Shown here one piece after another: positions 57,161-64,000 of a stretch of 64,000 nt of DNA; within the stretch, counting starts at the first letter, position 1; each line of letters opens with the position of its first letter. A program made the position numbers and the translations under genes. The notes below the pieces were generated by a model, which saw nothing but the letters and a program-made list of their open reading frames with translations, searched no databases and had not been told where the DNA came from. Location of the stretch: contig NZ_QJTF01000004.1 in the NCBI RefSeq assembly GCF_003217235.1, forward strand, positions 124,001 through 188,000. Reading direction: 5' to 3'. The DNA comes from Paramesorhizobium leguminum (GTDB lineage Bacteria > Pseudomonadota > Alphaproteobacteria > Rhizobiales > Rhizobiaceae).

Positions 57161-58189
57161 ATGGCTCGTTACAGTCTGTCCATCCCCTTCGCGGCGCTTC
57201 TCGCCGGCGTCGCGGTTTTCGGCGTCGTTCCGGGAGCGTTTGCCGACCAGACCATTCTCAACGTTTCCTATGATCCGACCCGCGAACTCTACAAGGATTA
57301 CAACGCCGCCTTCGCCAGGCACTGGCAGGCGCAAGCCGGCGAGGCGGTGACGATCCGGGTCTCGCATGGCGGTTCCGGCAAGCAGGCCCGCTCCGTCATC
57401 GATGGCATCGATGCCGATGTGGTGACGCTGGCGCTCGAAAGCGACATCACCGCCATCGTCAAGCAGTCCGGCCTCATCAATGCCGATTGGCGCCAGCGCC
57501 TGCCGAACAATTCCGCGCCCTATACCTCGACCATCGTGTTCCTCACCCGCAAGGGCAATCCGAAGGGCATCAAGGATTGGGGCGATCTCATCAAGGATGG
57601 CGTCGAGGTCATCACGCCGAACCCGAAGACTTCGGGCGGCGCGCGCTGGAACTATCTGGCGGCCTGGGCCTGGGCCTCCAAGCAGTATGGCGGTGATGAA
57701 ACGAAAATAAAGCAGTACATGAGCGACCTGTTCAAGCACGTGCCTGTTCTCGATACCGGCGCGCGCGGCGCGACGACCACCTTTGTCCAGCGCCAGTTGG
57801 GCGACGTGCTGCTGGCATGGGAGAACGAGGCCTATCTTTCGGTCGCGGAGTTCGGCGCCGATGCCTTCGACATCGTGGTTCCGCCGCAATCGATCCTCGC
57901 CGAGCCTCCTGTCGCCGTGGTCGACAAGAATGTCGACACGAAGGGTACGCGCAAGGTGGCGGAGGCATATTTGCAGTATCTCTATTCCGAGGAAGGGCAG
58001 CGCATCGTTGCGAAACACTTCTATCGTCCCGCCAAGCCCGAACTGGTCCCCGCTGACGAGCGCGCCAAACTTCCGGACTTGACGCTGGTGACGATCGATG
58101 ATCCGATTTTCGGCGGCTGGAGCAAGGCGCAGCCCTATCACTTCGGCGATGGCGGCACGTTCGATCAGATATACAAGCCCGGCAAATAA
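57161..58189 (+). CDS. cysP: Sulfate/thiosulfate ABC transporter, substrate-binding protein
   Basis: The 342-aa periplasmic protein binds sulfate or thiosulfate. From the ATG at 57161 it has a signal peptide at about 1-27, then the Sbp/CysP pattern LNVSYDPTRELYKDYN, SHGGSGKQARSVIDGIDADVV and GGARWNYLAAW. The frame opens 37 codons earlier, but that region has no signal peptide. It heads the cysP-cysT-cysW-cysA operon. I use cysP by position; Sbp is equally possible. Confidence 0.88.
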   Translation: MARYSLSIPFAALLAGVAVFGVVPGAFADQTILNVSYDPTRELYKDYNAAFARHWQAQAGEAVTIRVSHGGSGKQARSVIDGIDADVVTLALESDITAIVKQSGLINADWRQRLPNNSAPYTSTIVFLTRKGNPKGIKDWGDLIKDGVEVITPNPKTSGGARWNYLAAWAWASKQYGGDETKIKQYMSDLFKHVPVLDTGARGATTTFVQRQLGDVLLAWENEAYLSVAEFGADAFDIVVPPQSILAEPPVAVVDKNVDTKGTRKVAEAYLQYLYSEEGQRIVAKHFYRPAKPELVPADERAKLPDLTLVTIDDPIFGGWSKAQPYHFGDGGTFDQIYKPGK

Positions 58190-58234
58190 ACAGGCGCTCA
58201 GGGCAGCGGGGACGTAAGTGGGAACGATGATAAA

Positions 58235-59101
58235 ATGACCTCCATTCCTGTCGCTTCGCGGGCAGGGTGGCAATTGAAAAGGCCGAGCATCATTCCCGGT
58301 TTCGGGCTGACGCTCGGCTTTACGCTTGCCTACCTCACGCTGATCATTCTCATCCCGCTGTCGGGCCTCGTCTGGCGCACGACATCGCTGGGCTGGTCCG
58401 GCTTCTGGGCTATCGCCACCGACTTGCGGACGCTGCGGGCGCTGGAGACAAGCTTCGGCACGTCGCTCATCGCGGCATTGATCAATGTCGTGTTCGGCGT
58501 CATCGTCGCCTGGGTGCTGGTGCGCTATCGCTTTCCCGGCCGACGGCTGGTCGATGCCATCGTCGACCTGCCCTTCGCGCTGCCCACCGCTGTTGCCGGC
58601 ATCGCGCTGACGGCGCTCTATGCGCCGAATGGCTGGATCGGCAGCCTCGTCGCGCCGCTGGGCCTGCGCATTGCCTTCACCAAGCTCGGCATCGTCGTGG
58701 CGCTGGTCTTTATCGGCCTGCCCTTTGTCGTGCGCACGGTGCAGCCGGTCATGGAAGAGATCAGCCGCGAGATCGAGGAAGCGGCGGCGACGCTTGGCGC
58801 GAGCCGTTTCCAGACGATCTGGCGGGTCTTGCTGCCGGGCCTGCAGCCGGCGATCCTCACCGGTTTCGCGCTCGCCTTCGCCCGCGCCGTCGGCGAATAT
58901 GGTTCCGTCATTTTCATCGCCGGCAACACGCCCTACCAGACCGAGATCGCGCCGTTGCTGATCGTGATACGTCTGGAGGAATATGATTATGCCGGCGCTA
59001 CCGCCGTTGCCACAATCATGCTGATCATCGCTTTCGTGATGCTCTTCATCATCAACCTGATCCAGGCGTGGAGCCGCAGGAGGTATGGCTATGGCGCCTA
59101 A
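58235..59101 (+). CDS. cysT: Sulfate ABC transporter permease CysT
   Basis: The 288-aa inner membrane protein has six helices and the ABC permease EAA loop (EEAAATLGASRFQTIWRVLLP) near residue 185. It also has VVRTVQPVMEEI and DLPFALPTAVAGIAL. It lies 45 bases after cysP and overlaps cysW by 17 bases. Confidence 0.9.
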   Translation: MTSIPVASRAGWQLKRPSIIPGFGLTLGFTLAYLTLIILIPLSGLVWRTTSLGWSGFWAIATDLRTLRALETSFGTSLIAALINVVFGVIVAWVLVRYRFPGRRLVDAIVDLPFALPTAVAGIALTALYAPNGWIGSLVAPLGLRIAFTKLGIVVALVFIGLPFVVRTVQPVMEEISREIEEAAATLGASRFQTIWRVLLPGLQPAILTGFALAFARAVGEYGSVIFIAGNTPYQTEIAPLLIVIRLEEYDYAGATAVATIMLIIAFVMLFIINLIQAWSRRRYGYGA

Positions 59102-59975
59102 TCCGGTAAAGGTGCGGCGGCGCTCGGCTAAGCCTCGCCATGCCAGCGCGGTGACGGAGAGCCCCGGCGCGCGTTATGCCCTGCTGGCGGTCGCGTTCGT
59201 CTTTCTCGTCCTGTTTCTCGTGCTCCCGCTCGTCTCGGTTTTCGTCGAGGCGTTCAGGAAGGGCGCTGGCGAATATATCGCCTCGCTCATCGAGCCGGAC
59301 GCGGTCGCCGCCATTCGGCTGACATTGCTTGTCGCCGTCATCGCGGTGCCGCTCAATGTCGTCTTCGGCGTCGCAGCCGCGTGGGCGATCGCCAAGTTCG
59401 AGTTCAAGGGCAAGGCGTTCCTGACGACGCTGATCGACCTGCCATTTTCGATCTCGCCGGTCATTTCCGGCCTTGTCTTCGTCCTGCTTTTCAGCAGCCA
59501 CAGCCTGCTAGGGCCTTGGTTCAAGAGCCACGGCATCGAGATCCTGTTCGCCGTTCCCGGCATCGTGCTGGCGACGATCTTCGTCACCTTCCCCTTCGTC
59601 GCGCGTGAACTGATCCCGCTGATGCAGGAGCAGGGCACCGGCGATGAGGAGGCGGCGCTGTCGCTGGGCGCGAACGGCTGGCAGGCCTTCCGCTATGTGA
59701 CGCTGCCCAACATCAAATGGGGCTTGCTCTACGGCACGCTTCTCTGCAACGCCCGCGCCATGGGCGAGTTCGGCGCCGTGTCGGTGGTCTCCGGCCACAT
59801 CCGCGGCCTGACCAACACCATGCCGCTGCATGTGGAAATTCTCTACAACGAATATAATTTCGTCGCCGCCTTCGCGGTGGCATCGCTGCTTGCCCTGCTT
59901 GCGCTCGTGACGCTGGTTTTGAAATCGCTTCTGGAGATGCGATACAGCGCTGAGTTGGCGGCCGATAATCACTAA
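59085..59975 (+). CDS. cysW: Sulfate ABC transporter permease CysW
   Basis: The 296-aa protein has six helices after a basic N-terminal tail (VKVRRRSAKPRH). It has the EEAALSLGANGWQAFRYVTLP EAA loop and DLPFSISPVISGLVFVLLF. The ATG at 59085 overlaps cysT; a second ATG two codons later is also possible. It forms the translocation channel with CysT. Confidence 0.9.
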   Translation: MAMAPNPVKVRRRSAKPRHASAVTESPGARYALLAVAFVFLVLFLVLPLVSVFVEAFRKGAGEYIASLIEPDAVAAIRLTLLVAVIAVPLNVVFGVAAAWAIAKFEFKGKAFLTTLIDLPFSISPVISGLVFVLLFSSHSLLGPWFKSHGIEILFAVPGIVLATIFVTFPFVARELIPLMQEQGTGDEEAALSLGANGWQAFRYVTLPNIKWGLLYGTLLCNARAMGEFGAVSVVSGHIRGLTNTMPLHVEILYNEYNFVAAFAVASLLALLALVTLVLKSLLEMRYSAELAADNH

Positions 59976-59988
59976 GGGGACTGATTGA

Positions 59989-61044
59989 ATGGAAGTTCGC
60001 GTTGTCGATGTGCGCAAGGAGTTCGACCGGTTTCCGGCGCTACACAATGTCTCGCTCGATATCAAATCGGGCGAGCTGATCGCTCTGCTTGGCCCTTCCG
60101 GCTCCGGCAAGACGACCCTGTTGCGCCTCATCGCCGGGCTGGAATCTCCAACGGAGGGAACGGTATTCTTCGGCGACGAGGATGCGTCGCAAAAGACCGT
60201 GCAGGAGCGCAATGTCGGCTTCGTCTTCCAGCATTATGCGCTGTTTCGGCACATGACGGTGCTCGACAATGTCGGCTTCGGCCTCAAGGTGCGCCCGGCC
60301 TCAAGCCGCCCGGCGAAGGCGGAAATTCGCCGCCGCGCGCTGGAACTGCTCGATTTCGTCCAGTTGAACGGGCTGGAAAAGCGCTATCCGGCGCAGCTTT
60401 CCGGGGGTCAGCGCCAGCGCGTCGCGCTCGCCCGCGCCATGGCCATCGAGCCCAAGGTACTCTTGCTAGATGAACCCTTCGGCGCGCTGGATGCGCAGGT
60501 GCGAAAAGAGTTGCGCCGCTGGCTGCGCGAAATCCACGACAAGACGGGCCATACCACGATCTTCGTCACCCACGACCAGGACGAAGCGCTGGAACTGGCG
60601 GATCGGGTTGTTGTCATGAGTCAGGGCCGTATCGAGCAGGTCGGTACGCCCGACGAAATCTACGACCGGCCCAACTCACCCTTCGTCTATGGCTTCATCG
60701 GCGAATCGAGCTCGCTGCCCGTCGAGGTCAAGGACGGCGCGGTGTGGAGCGCTGACGGTGACACCGGTCTGTCTGCAGAAGGCACGCCGGACGGCGAGGC
60801 GACGCTCTATTTCCGCCCGCACGATGTGGAACTCTTCGACGATAACGAAAACAATTCCTGCTCGCTCGCCGGCACGGTGGTGACAAGCCGCCGCGTCGGC
60901 GGCACACGCCGGGTAGAGCTGGAAATTGGAGACAGCCGCGCGCGCGTCGAGATAGAAGTTCCCGCCGATTATCCCGCCGCCGACAAAAGCCGCATCGCCT
61001 TCAGGCCGAAGCACTGGAAGCTGTTTCCGGGCAAGGCGGGGTAA
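59989..61044 (+). CDS. cysA: Sulfate ABC transporter ATP-binding protein CysA
   Basis: The 351-aa ATPase drives sulfate import. It has Walker [12 protein letters not shown] near residue 35, signature [14 protein letters not shown] and Walker [15 protein letters not shown]-terminal regulatory TOBE-like region covers about 240-351, with [10 protein letters not shown]. It is the last gene of the operon. Its stop codon is immediately followed by the stop of a convergent VapC gene. Confidence 0.93.
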   Translation: MEVRVVDVRKEFDRFPALHNVSLDIKSGELIALLGPSGSGKTTLLRLIAGLESPTEGTVFFGDEDASQKTVQERNVGFVFQHYALFRHMTVLDNVGFGLKVRPASSRPAKAEIRRRALELLDFVQLNGLEKRYPAQLSGGQRQRVALARAMAIEPKVLLLDEPFGALDAQVRKELRRWLREIHDKTGHTTIFVTHDQDEALELADRVVVMSQGRIEQVGTPDEIYDRPNSPFVYGFIGESSSLPVEVKDGAVWSADGDTGLSAEGTPDGEATLYFRPHDVELFDDNENNSCSLAGTVVTSRRVGGTRRVELEIGDSRARVEIEVPADYPAADKSRIAFRPKHWKLFPGKAG

Positions 61045-61458
61045 TCAACTGTTCCAGGGCGAGATGAGATCGAGGCCCGTCGTTGCGAAATCACGCAAAT
61101 TGCGCGTCGCAAGACTGCCGCCATTGACACGCGCGATAGCGGCAATCATGCCGTCTGAGGTAGACATCGGACGTCCCATGCGGGCAGCATTCCCCGCGAT
61201 TTCTCCATAGACCAATGCCGCCGCTTCAGTGAGGCCGAAAATGCGACCGCTGAAGCGTTGACGCCAGTCCGACAATCTTTCCTCCAGTTGTGGGGAGCGC
61301 TGATCAGGTCTAATTCTGAAAATACCGAACGTAATTTCGGCGATTACCACCGTTGGCAAGGCCAATTCCGCGTCATGCCGGGCCAGCCATGCCATAATGG
61401 CTTCATGCGGCGCCCTTTTCATGGTTTCCGATACGATGTTGGTATCGAGAAAAATCAA
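61045..61458 (-). CDS. vapC: VapC-family PIN-domain ribonuclease toxin
   Basis: VapC toxins cleave tRNA or rRNA. The 137-aa protein has the PIN-domain acidic residues: Asp in MIFLDTNIVSE, Glu in VIAEITFG, and Asp in MSTSDGMIAAIAR. Its start overlaps the antitoxin stop by 4 bases. It is convergent with cysA with no gap between the stop codons. Confidence 0.88.
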   Translation of the reverse strand: MIFLDTNIVSETMKRAPHEAIMAWLARHDAELALPTVVIAEITFGIFRIRPDQRSPQLEERLSDWRQRFSGRIFGLTEAAALVYGEIAGNAARMGRPMSTSDGMIAAIARVNGGSLATRNLRDFATTGLDLISPWNS

Positions 61459-61703
61459 AGATCTATGCCATGATTGGGTTTGCGATTTTCGTTGATCAGC
61501 GCGTCGAGATCAATGTCGGTATCGATCCCCTTCGCAAGCCGCGCATAGAACTCCGCTGCAGGCTCGCGCGCGGCCTCGCGGACTTCGTAGGATTCAAGTG
61601 CCCGCTCCACGATATCGGCGATGGAACGGTTCTCCCGCTGTGCGAGTTTGCGCGCAAGCTCCCGGGCTTTCGCGCTGCGTACTGAAAGTTGTGGTTTGGC
61701 CAT
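61455..61703 (-). CDS. vapB: VapB/FitA-like antitoxin
   Basis: The 82-aa protein has an N-terminal ribbon-helix-helix pattern (PQLSVRSAKARELARKLAQRENRSIADIVERALESYE). Its C-terminal arm, EFYARLAKGIDTDIDLDALI, would embrace the toxin. It precedes vapC in an overlapping pair and probably represses it. The ATG is the complement of 61701-61703; AGGGAGT lies upstream. Confidence 0.86.
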   Translation of the reverse strand: MAKPQLSVRSAKARELARKLAQRENRSIADIVERALESYEVREAAREPAAEFYARLAKGIDTDIDLDALINENRKPNHGIDL

Positions 61704-62032
61704 TGGCTAACTCCCTTCGGAGTTGAAGAGCTTCTTCCAGGGATGAATATAACCCTTCGCCATTTTGCCATCAAGATGGCAGGAGACGGCTGGCCGGCAC
61801 GCGGTTGAATAAAACCGCCTTGCGGACGCCTTTCTTCTAACGCAAAATTAACGGGCTGAACTATTTGTGCGTTGCGGATGAATCGATTTAGCCGAACTCG
61901 GAATTCGCTGACGCATTTTGGCCAAAACTAGTCAGCAACCCGGATGGCTGGAGCACATCTCGGTCCGCAATAAAAGCATGACCTTATCCGAAAAGTCTGC
62001 AACTCTTCGGATAAGGTCATGCTGCTAGAAAA
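61704..62032. other. Divergent region between vapBC and cgs
   Basis: These 329 bases separate vapB from the cgs start. They include a diverged family A element at 61976-62022 and an AT-rich stretch. No promoter or ORF is convincing. Confidence 0.4.
61976..62022. repeat. Palindromic element family A, diverged copy upstream of cgs
   Basis: GCATGACCTTATCCGAAAAG and CTTCGGATAAGGTCATGC form arms around TCTGCAACT. The arms are longer and more regular than in the other copies (ATGACCTTATCCG/CGGATAAGGTCAT), with the same AAAAGTCTGCAACTCTT core. It ends 10 bases before the first in-frame ATG. Confidence 0.85.
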
Positions 62033-64000
62033 ATGAAACTGTCTCAATTCATAAGGCTGCAAGGGCATATGCCGGCTTCGTATTCTGTATCGTTGTTCTT
62101 TTCCCGCAAGCTGGATGGCAAATTTCTTGCCGAATTGCCCATTCCCATCCGGGCGTCGTATAAAACGCCCGAAGATCTGGAGAAGCTCGCAGCTAGCGTT
62201 GCGCGGGGCGAGAATATCCGTTTGCCGGAATATGAGCCTTTCACCTTCGACCAGCGGCTGTCTGAAGATGCCCGACTGATCCTGCACGTCTACCGCACCT
62301 CCGATGTTGCTTCCCGCGCGGGTGAAACGATCACCCCGGCCGCGCAATGGCTGCTCGATAATCATTATACGGTGGACAAGAACATTCAGCAGGTGCGCCG
62401 CGATCTGCCCACGCGCTTCCTCAAGCAGTTGCCGCCTTTCCCGCCGGTCGAAAACATGCCGCGTATCTTCGCGCTGGCGTGGCTTTATGTGGCCCATACC
62501 GACAGCAATTTTTCACTGAAAACGCTGACGGCCATCGTCAATGGCTTCCAGACCGTCGAGCCCTTGCGCATCGGTGAATTGTGGGCGCTTCCTTCCGCCG
62601 TGCGCTTCGTGCTCATCGAAAACGCGCGCCGTCTGGCGCTGCGCGTCGAGCGCGCGCGCGGGATGCGCAATTTCGCCAACAAGGTGGCCGACGAGATAGC
62701 CCTTGCCCAGTCCAAGGAGCAGTTGACCCAGGTTCTGGCGCAATATGCCGACGCGGCCCGCGACAGCACCTTCGCGACGCATCTTCTCTATCGCCTGCGC
62801 AACAGCCCGAACGATGTCGGCGCCGCCGCCGACTGGCTGGAAGAAGAGCTTGAGAAACACGGCAGCGATGCCGAGGATGCCATCATACAGGAACACGCCC
62901 GCCAGTCCACCGGTGGCGTGTCGATGGGCAACGTCATCCGCAGCCTGAAGGCGATCGATGACGTCGACTGGACTTCATGGTTCGAGACTGTCAACGAGGT
63001 CGATGCCATCCTTCGCAAGAACAGCGATTTCGAGAAGCTCGATTTCCGTTCGCGCAATGCCTATCGCGTGACGGTCGAGAAGATGGCGCGCCATTCGCCG
63101 AAAAGCGAAATCGAGATCACATGGGCTGCATTGAAGCTTGCTGAAGATGGCAACCGCGCCGAAACCGCCGGCCATGAGGAAGCCAAGGGGACCGGCGCTG
63201 TCGCCTATTATCTGGCGGGCGACGGCAGGCTGGAGCTGGAGCGCGTATGCGAATACGAGCCGCCTTTGTCGTTGCGCCTTTTGCGTTCCTACCGGGGCCT
63301 CGGCCTCTGGGGCTTGGCGGCGCCGATCACGCTTTTCACACTCATCACGCTGGCGCTTGTGCATTATTGCCTCGGCGCCTTCGGCCTGTCCGCGAGCGCA
63401 GCCTTCGCTTTCACGCTTCTCGCCGTCTTCCCGGCGGTGGATGGCGCCTATGCGCTGTTCAACTCGCTGGTGCCATTGTTCGTCCAGCCGACCCGGCTTA
63501 TCGGTTATGAGTTCAAGGAGGGGCTTCCGGCGGAAGCGCGCACGCTGGTCGCGGTGCCGACTCTCATCACCTCGCGCGATTCCGTTGACGAGCAGATCCG
63601 CAATCTCGAGGTCCATTACCTCACCAACCCGCGCGGCGAGATTTATTTCGCGCTGGTCAGCGATTGGGTCGATTCGAAATCCGAAATAACGGCAGCGGAC
63701 ATGGAGGTGCTCGAATATGCGCGCGCCGAAATAGACAAGCTGAACTATCATTATACGGGCGAGGGGCAGCCGCGCTTCTTTGTCCTGCATCGCCGCCGTC
63801 TCTACAACCCCGGCCAGGGCTGCTGGATGGGCTGGGAGCGCAAGCGCGGCAAGCTGCACGAGCTGAACCTGCTGCTGCGCGGCGATCAGGATACGAGCTT
63901 CTTCCCCGCCGATCCGCGCCTGCCCATGGACGTCAAGTTCGTCATGACGCTCGATGCCGATACGCGACTGACGCCGGAGGCGGTCACCCATCTCGCCGGC
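62033..64000 (+). CDS. cgs: Cyclic beta-1,2-glucan synthase (5' part)
   Basis: This frame runs to the end of the window (656 codons shown) and matches the Cgs/NdvB family, a very large inner membrane enzyme that makes cyclic beta-1,2-glucan from UDP-glucose. Visible are a long N-terminal region, two or three membrane helices at about 420-490 (LGLWGLAAPITLFTLITLAL and a following pair), and the glycosyltransferase start with VMTLDADTRL, whose DAD motif begins at residue 641. The first possible start after an in-frame stop is 62033; 62069 is an alternative. Cgs is a Brucella virulence factor and an osmoregulated periplasmic glucan maker. The rest lies outside. Confidence 0.9.
   Translation, partial: MKLSQFIRLQGHMPASYSVSLFFSRKLDGKFLAELPIPIRASYKTPEDLEKLAASVARGENIRLPEYEPFTFDQRLSEDARLILHVYRTSDVASRAGETITPAAQWLLDNHYTVDKNIQQVRRDLPTRFLKQLPPFPPVENMPRIFALAWLYVAHTDSNFSLKTLTAIVNGFQTVEPLRIGELWALPSAVRFVLIENARRLALRVERARGMRNFANKVADEIALAQSKEQLTQVLAQYADAARDSTFATHLLYRLRNSPNDVGAAADWLEEELEKHGSDAEDAIIQEHARQSTGGVSMGNVIRSLKAIDDVDWTSWFETVNEVDAILRKNSDFEKLDFRSRNAYRVTVEKMARHSPKSEIEITWAALKLAEDGNRAETAGHEEAKGTGAVAYYLAGDGRLELERVCEYEPPLSLRLLRSYRGLGLWGLAAPITLFTLITLALVHYCLGAFGLSASAAFAFTLLAVFPAVDGAYALFNSLVPLFVQPTRLIGYEFKEGLPAEARTLVAVPTLITSRDSVDEQIRNLEVHYLTNPRGEIYFALVSDWVDSKSEITAADMEVLEYARAEIDKLNYHYTGEGQPRFFVLHRRRLYNPGQGCWMGWERKRGKLHELNLLLRGDQDTSFFPADPRLPMDVKFVMTLDADTRLTPEAVTHLAG

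Overview
The window is a compact, GC-rich alphaproteobacterial chromosome segment. The best fit is Brucella or the closely related Ochrobactrum group. Supporting signs are the ccmABCDG-acnA arrangement, an frcBCA-frcK fructose transporter beside a ROK repressor, an imuA-imuB-dnaE2 SOS cassette, the start of a cyclic beta-1,2-glucan synthase, IalB and BluB homologues, and an octamer array (AGGGCAGT) of the type used as Brucella HOOF-Print VNTR loci. Genus is inferred from remembered gene content and motifs; no database search was run.

Layout. 1-8.5 kb: 5' end of an MFS transporter, an SH3-domain secreted protein, the tamA-tamB outer-membrane assembly pair and a Tat-type L,D-transpeptidase. 8.5-15.3 kb: a diguanylate cyclase, a DadA-like flavoenzyme behind a tandem glycine riboswitch, a stand-alone Lrp/AsnC ligand-binding protein, bluB, ilvD, and a HAD hydrolase broken by a 26-bp tandem duplication. 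15.4-21.2 kb: the cytochrome c maturation operon ccmABCDG on the minus strand, divergent from aconitase acnA. 21.3-31.9 kb: DUF1223, DUF2794, a divergent LysR/aldo-keto reductase pair, a Bax-inhibitor-1 protein with a ybhL-type leader, a YbbA/YbbP-like ABC system divergent from a TesA-type esterase, thpR, DUF1232 and IalB. 32.2-43.4 kb: rlmN, two tandem paralogous membrane proteins separated by a decayed rlmN 3' end, a LysE exporter, a monooxygenase, argG, the LexA-box-controlled imuA-imuB-dnaE2 cassette and a hemolysin III protein. 43.6-53.5 kb: a lytic transglycosylase with three tiny unknown genes, a peroxiredoxin, the frc fructose locus with frcR, pgm, and a ParDE module. 53.5-64 kb: mrp, a copper/cytochrome-oxidase assembly operon (unknown Cys/His-rich protein, PCu(A)C, SCO), the octamer-repeat locus, the sulfate transporter cysP-cysTWA, a VapBC pair and the 5' part of cgs.

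How it works together. Most genes are envelope or core-metabolism functions: outer membrane assembly (tamAB), heme and copper delivery to respiration (ccm, PCu(A)C/SCO), branched-chain amino acid and arginine synthesis (ilvD, argG), the TCA cycle (acnA), and fructose uptake with hexose-phosphate interconversion (frc, pgm). I see no phage, transposase, CRISPR array, tRNA or rRNA.

The most interesting structure is at the scale of repeats and regulatory RNA. Three families of dispersed palindromic elements sit between genes. One copy supplies both the antitoxin stop and a toxin start in ParDE, and another lies inside the frc operon. There are also two cis-regulatory RNAs, a probable FrcR operator, and two small gene-level events: the rlmN/membrane-protein tandem duplication and the HAD frameshift by duplication.
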